From Bog-532 sp963833835 (GTDB lineage: Bacteria; Actinomycetota; Actinomycetes; Streptosporangiales; Streptosporangiaceae): a stretch of 64,000 bases of DNA. The translations under genes were made by a program, and so were the position numbers. The notes below the pieces were generated by a model, which was given only the letters and a program-made list of their open reading frames with translations, had not been told where the DNA came from and did not search any database. The stretch spans positions 1 through 64,000 of the forward strand of contig CAWHZI010000012.1 of assembly GCA_963833835.1 (NCBI GenBank), in the 5' to 3' direction. Below, piece after piece: positions 42,751-52,117 of the stretch (its first letter is position 1; each line of letters starts with the position of its first letter).

Positions 42751-44080
42751 CGTGTCCTCCCCTGGCAGCGATCTTGAAAGCGATGACCGGGGCTTCGCGC
42801 CCCTTCACCAGCTGGGCGCCGAGCGCGGTGGCCTGCACCGGCACGGTCAGCGCCCGCATGGTGGCGTCGGAGATCACCGTCTCGCCCCTGGCCGCTAGTT
42901 GCTGCAGCCGCTGGGACAGGTTCACGGTGTCGCCGACCAGCGTGTATTCGAGCCGCTCGGCCGACCCGAGCAGGGCCGCGGCCGTCTCCCCGGTGGACAG
43001 GCCCAGCCCGAGCCCGAACTCGGGCAGGCCATCAGCCGTCCACTTGGCGTTGATCTCGGCCTGCAGATCGTGCATGGCGGCCGCGGCCACCACGGCGCGG
43101 TCGGCGTGATCAGGCTGCGGGAACGGGGCGCCGAAGACGGCCATCACTGCGTCGCCGACGAACTGCATGACCGTCCCCCCTTCCCCCAGGATGGCCCGGT
43201 TCATCGCGGCCCGGTGCGTGTTGAGCTGGCCCGCCAGCTGGCTCGGGTCCGCTCGCTCCGCGATGGTCGAATATGACCTAATGTCGCTCATCAGGACCGT
43301 GACCACCAGTCTTTCGGTCTCACCGATGCCGCGGTGTTCCTGCCGGAGCTTCTCCGCCAGCCCGCCGGGCAGCAGCCGGGAGAGGGTCTCGCCCTGCTCC
43401 TCGCGGTCCACGATGGCCTGGTGCAGCAGCCGCAGCCGCGCCAACGCGTCATGGTTGCCCGCGGACACGCCCTCGGCCAGCCGCACGAACAGCGCCGACA
43501 CCTCGTCGTCGACCGCCTCGGGCGGGACGTGGCGGGCCGCGGCGATGGCCTTGACCGGTTTGCCCTCGGCCACCAGGCTCAGCAGTTCCTCCTCCGCGGG
43601 CCGCAGCGTGCCCGCCGCCGCCACCGGGTTGACCAGGGCGGCCACGATGTCCGGGTCCAGCGCGGTGCCGCCGGTGGCCACCGCGCGGATCGCGTCGGCC
43701 AGCTGGGTGCCCCCGGCCACATGGTCCTTGAGCAGGTAGCCGTAGCCCGCGGACCCTTCGGCCAGCAGCGAGACCGCGTACTCCGGGTCCTCGTACTGGG
43801 ACAGCACGACGATCCCGGTGCCGGGGTGCCGCTTGCGGACCTCCTTGGCCGCGTCGATGCCCTCGCTCTGGAACGACGGCGGCATCCGGATGTCGGTTAC
43901 CAGCACCTGGGGCCGGGTCTCGGCCACCCCGGCCACCACCCCGTCGAAGTCACCGGCCACCCCGAGCACGTGCAGGTCCTGCTGCCGCTCGATCAGCGCG
44001 CGCACGCCTTCCCGCACGATCAGGTTGTCGTCCGCCAGGAAGACCCCGATCGTGGGCGTTGCTCCGGTGCCAAACTCCAT
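42743..44080 (-). CDS. receiver-HTH-class III nucleotide cyclase fusion protein
   Basis: A 445-residue protein with three parts. Residues 10-150 are a receiver with phosphoacceptor Asp63 (VTDIRMPPS) and Lys118. Residues 158-200 look like a degenerate LuxR helix-turn-helix (LRPAEEELLSLVAEGKPVKAIAAARHV). Residues 255-440 form a class III cyclase homology domain with metal Asp266 and Asp310, Asn387 and Arg391 for transition-state binding, and Thr380 as the likely purine-specifying partner. The usual adenine-selecting Lys is Gln306, seen in some cyclase subfamilies, so the product is not certain. Cyclase activity controlled by phosphorylation is expected. It is co-translated with the ABC ATPase. 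Confidence 0.85.
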   Translation of the reverse strand: MEFGTGATPTIGVFLADDNLIVREGVRALIERQQDLHVLGVAGDFDGVVAGVAETRPQVLVTDIRMPPSFQSEGIDAAKEVRKRHPGTGIVVLSQYEDPEYAVSLLAEGSAGYGYLLKDHVAGGTQLADAIRAVATGGTALDPDIVAALVNPVAAAGTLRPAEEELLSLVAEGKPVKAIAAARHVPPEAVDDEVSALFVRLAEGVSAGNHDALARLRLLHQAIVDREEQGETLSRLLPGGLAEKLRQEHRGIGETERLVVTVLMSDIRSYSTIAERADPSQLAGQLNTHRAAMNRAILGEGGTVMQFVGDAVMAVFGAPFPQPDHADRAVVAAAAMHDLQAEINAKWTADGLPEFGLGLGLSTGETAAALLGSAERLEYTLVGDTVNLSQRLQQLAARGETVISDATMRALTVPVQATALGAQLVKGREAPVIAFKIAARGGHDG

Positions 44081-44203
44081 GTACCCAGTTGTCCCACGTC
44101 AGGGCGGTCCCGCCCAGAGGGCAGCCACGCCCGCCCCCGATCGTGCTACCACCACGGGAAATGGCAGCTAGCACACTGGCCCCGGGCCCGGCACCACGGC
44201 AGC
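44081..44203. promoter_or_regulatory. divergent promoter region of cyclase-regulator and MBL hydrolase genes
   Basis: The 123-bp gap includes CGTGCTACCACCACG at 44142-44156, a close relative of the motif before permease 1 and the sensor kinase. It lies 62 bp from the cyclase start and 48 bp from the MBL start. Confidence 0.45.
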
Positions 44204-45064
44204 ATGGTCGCCATGCGTGTCCACCTCTGCGGTGTCCGCGGGTCCACTCCGGCCCCGGGCGCCGATTTCGTTCGTTACGGCGGTCAGACCTCGTGCGTGG
44301 CCGTGGCCCATGATGGTGACCGGGCGCCCGTGCTGATCCTGGACGCCGGCACCGGGCTGCGCGCGGTGACCGGCCTGCTCGGGGACCGGCCGTTCGACGG
44401 GACCATCCTGCTGACGCACCTGCACTGGGACCACGTGCACGGCCTGCCGTTCTTCCGCGGCGGTGACCGCGAGGACGCACGGGTGACCCTGCTGCTGCCC
44501 GAACAGGAGGACGGCGCGGACGCCGAAGAGGTACTCAGCCGGGGGATGTCCCCGCCGCACTTCCCGATCACGCCCAGTGGCCTGCGCGGCGCGTGGACGT
44601 TCGGCTCGATGCGGCCGGGCACGGTCAAGGCCGAAGGCTTCCTGATCGAGGCCCGGGAGGTGCCGCACAAGGGCGGCCGGACGTTCGGGTACCGGGTCAG
44701 CGACGGGCGATCGGTGCTGACCTACATCCCTGATCACTGCCCCACGGCCGCCGGGCCGGGCCCGGACGGCTGGGGCGAATACCACCCGGCCGTCCTCGCG
44801 CTGGCCGCCCGCGCGGACCTGCTCATCCACGACAGTTTCATGGAGCCGCGTGAGGTCGCGGCCGAGGCGGCGTTCGGGCACGCGGCCGCCGACTACGCGG
44901 TCGAGCTGGGCCGCCGCGCCGGGGCCCGGCGGGTGCTGCTGGCCCACCACAAGCCGGACCGGACCGACCAGGCCCTGGACGAGCTGGGCCTCCGGCTCGC
45001 CAGCCAGCCTGGCCAGGAGCCGGAGGTCATCGTGGCCGCCGAGGGCCGCATTTACCAGCTCTAA
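44204..45064 (+). CDS. metallo-beta-lactamase-fold hydrolase, putative phosphodiesterase-like
   Basis: About 286 residues (start 44204 or ATG 44213). The metal site THLHWDHVHG gives His72, His74, Asp76, His77. A second metal region includes PDHCP and HDSFM, and the late His is in AHHKPD. The N-terminus (HLCGVRGSTPAPG...YGGQTSC) matches the PhnP/tRNase Z-like group that includes phosphodiesterases acting on cyclic phosphates. It lies between a cyclase gene and a cyclic-nucleotide-binding protein gene, so hydrolysis of the cyclic nucleotide is an attractive but unproved role. Confidence 0.82.
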   Translation: MVAMRVHLCGVRGSTPAPGADFVRYGGQTSCVAVAHDGDRAPVLILDAGTGLRAVTGLLGDRPFDGTILLTHLHWDHVHGLPFFRGGDREDARVTLLLPEQEDGADAEEVLSRGMSPPHFPITPSGLRGAWTFGSMRPGTVKAEGFLIEAREVPHKGGRTFGYRVSDGRSVLTYIPDHCPTAAGPGPDGWGEYHPAVLALAARADLLIHDSFMEPREVAAEAAFGHAAADYAVELGRRAGARRVLLAHHKPDRTDQALDELGLRLASQPGQEPEVIVAAEGRIYQL

Positions 45065-45087
45065 CTCGCATCTACCAGCTCTAACTC
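45048..45087. repeat. 20-bp tandem duplication at the convergent gene ends
   Basis: GCATTTACCAGCTCTAACTC is followed at once by GCATCTACCAGCTCTAACTC. The first copy carries the last codons and stop of the MBL gene; the second contains the stop of the convergent CNB gene. Confidence 0.85.
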
Positions 45088-46100
45088 TCGCGCGGGGCGG
45101 ACTCCCGCTGGTGCCCGGTGGACAGCTCAGCCAGCGCGGCCCGGTCGAACTGGCTGGCGTCCACCGACGCCACCCGGCACGGGGTCACCGCGGTGACGGT
45201 GGAGGTCCTGGTCCCGTCCTCCAGCAGGGCCCGTTCGCCCAGCATGACGCCGGGGCCGTACTCGGCCAGTGGCTGGCCGTCCCGCTCCACCCGGACCACC
45301 CCGTCCAGCAGCAGGTACACCGTGGTGTCGGCGTCACCCTGCCGGATCAGCGCGGTATCGGCTTTCACGGTCCCGATCCGGGGCTTGGCCGCGCCGTGCA
45401 TCAGCTGCCCGGACAGGGTACGTTCCAGCGCCGTCTCCACCGCGGTGACCAGAGCCTCCGAATCCTGGTCACCCCAGGGGGTGTGGCTGCCGAACGCGTT
45501 GCGGGTCCAGGTCTTGGAGTCGGTCAGCCCGGACTTGTGGGTCAGCTGGCCCTGGTCGTCGTAGACCCAGTGCCGCGGGAACGGGCTGGCCCCGGTCATC
45601 GTGTACTCGGCCCGCCCCTCGGCGTACAGGGTCAGCGACAGCGTGGTCCACACCAGCGGAGACTGCCACTGCACGTAGGGCGGCCGCGACACGGTCCGGG
45701 GCGTGGGGATGGCCGTCCGGCCGCCCACGGTCTGGCTGAACCGGACCCAGCCCGGGCCCTCCTCCGGTGTCCGCTGCAGGTCCGGCAGCTGGGTCGGCTG
45801 GAAGGTGCGGTGCAGCGCGCCGACCCGGACCGTGGTGGAGTTGATGATCCCGCCGAGGCGGCCGCCCCCGCCGTAGCCGTACCCGGTGATCGCCCCGTCC
45901 GGGCCGGTCTTGATCCAGGCGCTGAGCACGTTGGCGAACCGGAACCGGTCCGCCGCCTGCAGGGCCGGAAGGTCGTCGATGTAATCCGGTGGGGGGACGT
46001 CGTAGTGGAGGATCCCGGTGTCGAACGGCACCCGCATGCCCGCGGGCACGGCCTCGGACGGGATCCAGGACAGTGAGGTAACTGAGCTCTCGTAGCGCAT
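45081..46100 (-). CDS. protein with C-terminal cyclic-nucleotide-binding domain
   Basis: A 339-residue protein. Residues about 245-320 follow the CRP/CNB fold, with LIRQGDADTTVYLLLDGVVRV (beta roll) and the phosphate-binding cassette around Gly288-Glu289 and Arg298 (MLGERALL, GTRTSTV). There is no C-terminal HTH, so it is not a CRP-type activator. Residues 1-235 are unlike any family I recognise, with Tyr/Trp-rich beta-like segments and a Gly-rich GYGYGGGGRLGG stretch. It could be a nucleotide-gated effector. Its position next to a cyclase and an MBL hydrolase fits a dedicated second-messenger circuit. Confidence 0.75.
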   Translation of the reverse strand: MRYESSVTSLSWIPSEAVPAGMRVPFDTGILHYDVPPPDYIDDLPALQAADRFRFANVLSAWIKTGPDGAITGYGYGGGGRLGGIINSTTVRVGALHRTFQPTQLPDLQRTPEEGPGWVRFSQTVGGRTAIPTPRTVSRPPYVQWQSPLVWTTLSLTLYAEGRAEYTMTGASPFPRHWVYDDQGQLTHKSGLTDSKTWTRNAFGSHTPWGDQDSEALVTAVETALERTLSGQLMHGAAKPRIGTVKADTALIRQGDADTTVYLLLDGVVRVERDGQPLAEYGPGVMLGERALLEDGTRTSTVTAVTPCRVASVDASQFDRAALAELSTGHQRESAPRES

Positions 46101-46183
46101 GACCTCAGCGTCACCGCCCTGGCCCGCCCCGGCCAGGGTGCTGCCCGTGTGTGCCCGCCGGGATGCTCGCCCCCTCCCGCGGT

Positions 46184-46198
46184 GGTGCGACCACGACC
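46184..46198. promoter_or_regulatory. shared cluster motif before the sensor-kinase gene
   Basis: GGTGCGACCACGACC, 14 of 15 identical to the site at 39325, lies 41 bases before the kinase start. It may be the site of one of the cluster's response regulators. Confidence 0.4.
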
Positions 46199-46238
46199 AT
46201 CACACCGGGTGGCCTGCTCACTGGCAGGTCAGCCCGGG

Positions 46239-48416
46239 ATGTGCGAAAACTGGGACATGAACCGCATCGGGCCGCCGGACATCGCCGACGTCCTCCCGGC
46301 CGACCGTCATCCTATTTTTAATGACGTGGCCGCTCCCCGGCTCCGGACCCAGCGCGCCGTGGCCGGGCTGCTGCTGCCCCTGGCCACCGCGGTCCTGCTG
46401 GTTCTTGCGCTGCGCAGCCCGGTCCGGGGCGGCGACACCGGCCTGACCGCGGTGACCGCCGCGGTCATCGCCTGCTGGGCCCTGGCCGCCGCGGCCTGCG
46501 CCTGGAGCGGCCGCCGGGCCAGCGGCTGGACCGCCGCAGCCGCCGCGCTGCTGGCCGCGGCCACGCTGGCCGCCGGGCAGATTGCCGCGTCGTCGGCCGG
46601 GACCGCCCACAGCGCGGCCCGCGCCGCCGCCACCGTGGGGGTCCCGCTGGTGATCGCGGCCGCCCTGCACCTGGTGCTCGCCTTCCCGGACGGGCGGCTG
46701 GCCGGGCGTCCCCGGCAGGTGACCGTGGCGGTGGCCTACCTGATCGCGGCCGGCGCCGGGCTGGGCCTGGCCGCTGCCGGTCATCCGTTCCCGGTGGCCG
46801 CGGCGGCGACCGGGGCCGCGATCGCAGGAGTGGTCGCGCTGCCCGCCCTGCGGCTCCGCTACCTGCGCGCGGCGGGCCACGACCGGGAAGCGCTGCAGTG
46901 GGCTGGCCTGGGCGCGGTCGCCGCCGCCGACATCGCCCTGGTGGCCGCGGTGCTGCACCTGCTGGTGGCCTGGCCCGGGCCCGCGGGCCTGGTCGGTGAG
47001 GGCGCCTCGGTCGCGGTCCCGCTCGGCGCGATGGCCGCCCTCGTGGCCGTGCTGGCCCGGCAGGGGAGCCGGCTGTTCGTCTACGCGCTGTCCGCCGCCG
47101 GGTTCAGCGTGGTCGTCGCGGTCATCTACCTGATCGTCATCCTCGGCTTCGGCCAGGCCCCGGACAGCTCGGCCGACCGTGAGGTGCTGGGCCTGTCCAT
47201 GCTGGCCGCCGCGATCGCGGCCATCGGCTACCTGCCGGCCAGGGACCGGCTCGCCGCCGCCGCCACCCGCTTCGTGTACGGGGCCCGGCAGGCCCCGGAC
47301 GAGGTGCTGCGGACGTTCGGCAGCCGGCTGACCCGCAACGTGACCATGGACGAGCTGCTGCTCCAGCTGGCCGAGTCGCTGCGCAAGACGATGGGCCTGA
47401 CCAGCGCCGAGGTCTACACCGGCAGCAGCGAGGTGCTGGAACGCACGGTGTCGGTGCCGGACACCGGCCCCCGGTCGCTGGTGCTGAGCGGGCGCGAACG
47501 TGAGGTGGTCAGCCGGGCCGGCGTGTCCGGTAACGCCTGGACCGCGATCTGGCTGCCCGCGCTGCTGGACGGCCGGCTCCGGACCCAGCTGCGGGTGGCC
47601 CCGGTCAGCCACGGCGGGGACCTGCTCGGCCTGATCGTGGTGGAACGGCCCGTGGACGCGGACAGCTTCACCGAGGACGACGACCGGGTGCTCACCGAGC
47701 TGGCCCGGCAGACCGGCCTGGCCTTCCACAACGTCCAGCTCGACGCCGCGCTGCACACCACCCTGGACGAGCTGCGCAAGCAGGCCGAAGAGCTGCGTGC
47801 CTCCCGCGCCCGCATCGTGGCCAGCGGCGACGCCGAACGCCGCCGGGTGGAACGGAACCTGCACGACGGCGCCCAGCAGCACCTGGTGGCGCTGGCCATC
47901 AACCTGCGGCTGGCCAAGGACATCGCCGCCGAGGACCCGGACGGCACCGCGCAGATCCTCGACCAGCTGGCCGCCGACGTCCAGGACACGATCAAGGAGC
48001 TGCGCGAGCTGGCCCACGGCATCTACCCGCCGCTGCTGGCCGACCGCGGGCTCGGTGAGGCGCTGCGGGCCGCCGCCGGGCGGAGCCCGCTGCCGGTTAC
48101 GGTGTCCGTCGCCGACGACGTGGGCCGCTATCAGGCCGACCTGGAAGCGGCCGTCTACTTCTGCTGCCTGGAAGCCCTGCAGAACGCCAGCAAGCACGCG
48201 CCCAGCGCGACCGTCCAGGTCCGGGTGTGGACCGAGGCCGGCGGCCTGAACTTCGCGGTCAGCGACGACGGTCCCGGTTTCGACCCGGCCCAGGCCCGCG
48301 GCGGCCACGGGTTCGTCAACATGGCCGACCGGCTGGGCGCGATCGGCGGCACCGTGCGCTGGGATTCGGCCCCCGGGCAGGGCTCGACGATCAGCGGCTC
48401 CATCCCCCTCCCTTAA
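46239..48416 (+). CDS. large membrane sensor histidine kinase (HisKA_3)
   Basis: About 725 residues. There are roughly eight N-terminal membrane helices (to about residue 345), a GAF-like domain (about 370-500) and a HisKA_3 helix with phospho-acceptor His542 in NLHDGAQQHL. The HATPase domain has N box EALQNASKHA, DDGPGF and GGHGFVNMADRL. Start choice is ATG 46239 or ATG 46257; neither has a strong ribosome site. It is convergent with a lone receiver gene, their stop codons sharing TTAA at 48413-48416. It probably phosphorylates one or more of the receivers encoded nearby. Confidence 0.88.
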   Translation: MCENWDMNRIGPPDIADVLPADRHPIFNDVAAPRLRTQRAVAGLLLPLATAVLLVLALRSPVRGGDTGLTAVTAAVIACWALAAAACAWSGRRASGWTAAAAALLAAATLAAGQIAASSAGTAHSAARAAATVGVPLVIAAALHLVLAFPDGRLAGRPRQVTVAVAYLIAAGAGLGLAAAGHPFPVAAAATGAAIAGVVALPALRLRYLRAAGHDREALQWAGLGAVAAADIALVAAVLHLLVAWPGPAGLVGEGASVAVPLGAMAALVAVLARQGSRLFVYALSAAGFSVVVAVIYLIVILGFGQAPDSSADREVLGLSMLAAAIAAIGYLPARDRLAAAATRFVYGARQAPDEVLRTFGSRLTRNVTMDELLLQLAESLRKTMGLTSAEVYTGSSEVLERTVSVPDTGPRSLVLSGREREVVSRAGVSGNAWTAIWLPALLDGRLRTQLRVAPVSHGGDLLGLIVVERPVDADSFTEDDDRVLTELARQTGLAFHNVQLDAALHTTLDELRKQAEELRASRARIVASGDAERRRVERNLHDGAQQHLVALAINLRLAKDIAAEDPDGTAQILDQLAADVQDTIKELRELAHGIYPPLLADRGLGEALRAAAGRSPLPVTVSVADDVGRYQADLEAAVYFCCLEALQNASKHAPSATVQVRVWTEAGGLNFAVSDDGPGFDPAQARGGHGFVNMADRLGAIGGTVRWDSAPGQGSTISGSIPLP

Positions 48417-48787
48417 GCGCTGTGCTCGTCCCACAGCTGCTGCAGAGTGGCCGCCCCGAACTGTTCCTTGTTCACGTACGCGCGGGCGCCGCTGTCGGTC
48501 GCGTCCCGGGGCAGGTCAGCCGCGTCGTAGGTCGAGCACAGGAACACCACCACCTCGGGGTGCGCGGCGGTGATCTGCCGGGTCGCCTCGATCCCGCTCA
48601 TCTGCGGCATGTTGATGTCCATCAGCACCAGCTCCGGGTGCAGCTCGTCGACCAGCCGGATCGCCTCCGGGCCGTCGGACGCCTCCGCCGCCAGCTCGAA
48701 GCAGGCCAGCCGGCGCAGCACCGCCTTGACCGCCATGCGGAACGGGGCCTGGTCGTCCACCACGAGCACGGAATGCGGGCTGTTCAC
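48413..48787 (-). CDS. stand-alone receiver-domain response regulator
   Basis: A 124-residue protein that is a receiver only: acidic VDD near residue 10, phosphoacceptor Asp in LVLMDINMPQ and Lys in YVNKEQ. No output domain follows the usual 120 residues. Such proteins act as phosphate sinks, relays or protein-binding switches. It is convergent with the kinase gene and sits 77 bp downstream of the NarL-type regulator gene on the same strand. Confidence 0.9.
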   Translation of the reverse strand: MNSPHSVLVVDDQAPFRMAVKAVLRRLACFELAAEASDGPEAIRLVDELHPELVLMDINMPQMSGIEATRQITAAHPEVVVFLCSTYDAADLPRDATDSGARAYVNKEQFGAATLQQLWDEHSA

Positions 48788-48864
48788 CCTCCCAGCTTCG
48801 CACGCTCCCGGTCAGGCCAGCAGGGTGCTGGCTTCCTCCCCGGGGTGCGGCCAGCCTCCCGGAC

Positions 48865-49533
48865 TCAGTCCCTCTCCCCGCGGCTGAGGAACAGCAGGAC
48901 CGCCTTGACCCGGCGGTTGACGTCCTTCTCCTCGCTCAGCCCCAGCTTCATGAAGATCGAGTTGGTGTGCTTCTCCACCGCCCGCTCGGACACGGTCAAG
49001 GTGGCGGCGATCGCGGCGTTGTTCTTGCCCTGGGCCATCTCGGCCAGGATCTGCGACTCGCGCGGGGTCAGCTCGTCCAGACTGGAGGCCTGCGGGTGCG
49101 ACCGGGACCGGACCAGCTCGTCCACCACCTGCGGGTCGATGACCGAGCCGCCCTCGGCCACCGCCCGGATCGCGTGGGCCAGCTCGTCCACGCTGGCCAC
49201 CCGCTCCTTCAGCAGGTAGGCGCGGCCAGCCGAGCCGTGCTCCAGCAGGGCCAGTGCGTAGCCGGGACTGGTGTACTGACTGAGCACCACCACCCCGACC
49301 TCGGGGCGGTTCGCCCGCAGCCACGCCGCGGCCTGCAGTCCCTCGTCCTTACCGCTCGGCGGCATCCGGATGTCGGTCACCACCACGTCCGGGTCCTGCT
49401 GCTCGATCAGCGCCAGCAGCCCGGGCAGATCCGAGGCCGTCCCCACCAGCTCCAACTGCGGCTCGCCGGACACCAGCCGCGAGATCCCCTCCCGCAGCAG
49501 CACGTTGTCCTCGGCCAGCGCCACCCTGATCAT
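48865..49533 (-). CDS. NarL/LuxR-type response regulator
   Basis: About 222 residues from ATG 49533 (an ATG at 49554 is possible). It has a receiver with phosphoacceptor Asp in VVTDIRMPPSGKDEG and Lys in LLKERV, and a C-terminal LuxR HTH (LTPRESQILAEMAQGKNNAAIAATLTVSERAVEKH). It shares the VTDIRMPPS active-site block with the islet regulator and the cyclase fusion. With the lone receiver and the cyclase fusion it offers three possible partners for the single nearby kinase. Confidence 0.92.
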   Translation of the reverse strand: MIRVALAEDNVLLREGISRLVSGEPQLELVGTASDLPGLLALIEQQDPDVVVTDIRMPPSGKDEGLQAAAWLRANRPEVGVVVLSQYTSPGYALALLEHGSAGRAYLLKERVASVDELAHAIRAVAEGGSVIDPQVVDELVRSRSHPQASSLDELTPRESQILAEMAQGKNNAAIAATLTVSERAVEKHTNSIFMKLGLSEEKDVNRRVKAVLLFLSRGERD

Positions 49534-49667
49534 GGCTCGAATGCTAACGGTCACGATGGCCTGGGACGAGACCTGTCACCCCAGCGTGACCTGTGGTGCT
49601 GGCCCACCCCGCCGCCGGCCGGGCACCACCCTGGCCCCCGAGCGCCGGCAGGAGGAAGCTGGCAGGC

Positions 49668-52117
49668 ATGCGAGCCGTGCTGCGCGTGGCCGGGCTCGGG
49701 CTGCGCGCCCGATGGCGGGACTGGCTGGTGCTGACCTTGCTGATCGGCCTGGCCGGGGGAGCGATGCTGGCTACCTTGGCCGGGGCCCGCCGGACCGCCA
49801 GCGCCTACCCCCGGTTCTTGCGCTACTCCCACGCGTCCGACCTGCTCGTGGCCACCTCTGGTGGCGTGGGTGGTTACGACCAGGCCCTCGGGCGCCTGCC
49901 CGGGGTGGCCGCCAGCGCCCCGTTGGTGGTGCTGAACGCGCTGCCGGTGACCCGTAGCGGCCAGCTGGAGCAAGACCAGGTGGTCGCCCCACTGGACGGG
50001 CGGTACGCCGCCGTGCTGGACCGGCCGAAGCTGCTGGCGGGGCGTCCGCCCCGGCCGGGTCGGCCGGGCGAGGTGATGGTGGACCAGCTGGCCGCGGCGC
50101 GCCTGGGCCTGCACGTGGGCAGCCCCCTGGTGCTGGCCCTTTTTGCCGGTGACGATCCCCGGCCAGCCCGGCGGCTGACCGAGCGGGTGACCGGCATCAT
50201 GGTTGCCCGGGGCTCGGTCGTTCCGGTCACCGACTCGGACCGCTCCTCGCTGATCGTGACCAGCGCCGCGCTGTTCCGTGCGCTCGGTCCCAGCTACGAA
50301 GGCGCAGACGGCGCCACCGTGAAACTCCGCCCGGGCGCCAGCCCGGCCCGCGTGACCGCGGCCGCCCAGGCCCTGACCCGGCGCTATCCAGCTACCCAGG
50401 GCCAGGCCGCGGTGGCCGACGAGAGCACGCAGGCCGCGGCGGTGCAGCGGTCCATCCGGCCGCAGGCGGTGGCGCTGGCCCTGTTCGCCCTGTGCCTGGC
50501 CGTCACCGCGCTGGTGGTGACCGGCCAGCTGGCGACCCGTCTGATCCGGAACGCCGCGGTCGGTGTCCGTGCCCTCGCCGCGATGGGGATGACCCGGCCC
50601 CAGCTTCAGGCGGCCGCCCTGGTCCAGGTCATGATGGCCGCCGCCGCCGGCGCGGTGCTCGCCTGCGGGACGGCGGTGGCGGCCTCCCCGCTGATGCCGA
50701 TCGGCCCGGCCCGGCTGGCCGAGCCCGCGCCCGGCGTGAGCGTGGACGGCGTGGTGCTTGGCGTCGGCGCCGTCGGGATCGTACTGCTCATGCTGGCCTG
50801 GACCGCCTGGCCGGCCTGGCGGGCCAGCACGGCCTGGCGGACGGCACCGGGCGGCCCAGCGGGCCCGGCCAGCCCGCTTCGGGCCGGCCCCTGGCCAGGC
50901 CGGCGGCTAGCGCCCCGCTGGCGAGCTGGCTGGCCCGCGCCGGGGCGCCGGTGACCGTGGTGACCGGGATGCGGCTGGTGTCCGGGCGGGCTGCCGGGTC
51001 CGCCCGCGGCGCCGTGGCCGGCGCCGCCCTGGCCGTCGTGGCCGTCACGGCCGCGGCTACGTTCGGCGCCAGCCTGATCCACTTGGTCAGCACGCCCCGC
51101 CTGTACGGCCAGGACTGGGACGCCGCCCTGGACCTGCAGTTCAGCACGATCACGCCGGCGCAGTTCCGGGCCCTCACGGCGCACGTGCCAGGGATCGCCG
51201 CCTGGACCTTCGGCGACCACGGCACAGTCCAGGTCGGCCGCACCGAAGTCCCGGCCATCGGCCTCACCCCCGGCCATGGCCCGCTGGTGTCCCCGCCGCT
51301 GCTCGCCGGGCACGCGCCCCGCTCCGGCGCGGAGATCGTGCTGGGCACCTCGGTGCTCCGGCAGGCCGGGCTGCGGGTCGGGCAGGCGGTGACGGTCACC
51401 GTGGGTGGTTACCAGCGCCCGCGGATCGAGCGGATCACCGGGCAGGCCGTGTTCCCCTACTTCGGCGAGGGCGGCCTGACGCCCACCGATCTCGGCCAGG
51501 GCGCCCTGGTCACTTCGTCGCTGCTGGCCCGTCAGGCTACGGCCTTCGCGGGCCACGGCTACAACATCGTGCTCGTCCGGTTCACCCCCGGACCCGGCCT
51601 GGCCGCGGCCCAGCGCGACTTCGAACGGGCCGTGGCCTCGTTCTGCGCCGGCATCCAGCAGTCGACGTGCCTGGTCACGGACCAGCGCCCGAACGGCGTG
51701 ACCAACTACGTCAGCATTGACCGGACCCCGCAGATCCTGGCCGGCCTGCTGGCCGTGCTCGGACTGGCCGTGCTGGCCCAGTTCGCGGCGGTGTCGGCCC
51801 GCCAGTCCCGCCACGACTTCGCCGTCCTGGCCGCGCTCGGCTTGCGACGCCGGCAGCTGCGGGCCATCCGCTGCTGGCAGCTGACCGCCCTCAGCGGGCT
51901 GGTCCTGCTGATCGGCCTGCCGCTGGGAATCGCGGCCGGACGCTATGGGTGGGGCCGGTTCGCGGCCGGCGCCGGCGTCCCGGCCAGCCCGGTCATCCCG
52001 GTGACTCTGCTGCTGCTCATCGCCGCGGCCGTGCTCGCCGCGGCCACCGTCATCGCCCTGCGCATCGGCGGCCGGGGCGCGTACGCCCGCCCGGACCAGG
52101 CGCTGCGGGCCGAGTGA
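49668..52117 (+). pseudogene. FtsX-like ABC permease 2, frame disrupted
   Basis: The first part reads in one frame from ATG 49668 (AGGAGGA upstream) through the N-terminal helix, first extracellular domain and first membrane block, to a stop at 50954. The second half (from about 50870, GAPVTVVTGMRLVSG onward) continues in the -1 frame to 52117 and ends YARPDQALRAE, as permease 1 does. The two halves together give one full-length protein of about 815 residues. A single indel near 50870-50930 in a GGCC-rich run explains it. It may be a true pseudogene, a sequencing error, or, less likely, programmed frameshifting. Confidence 0.8.
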
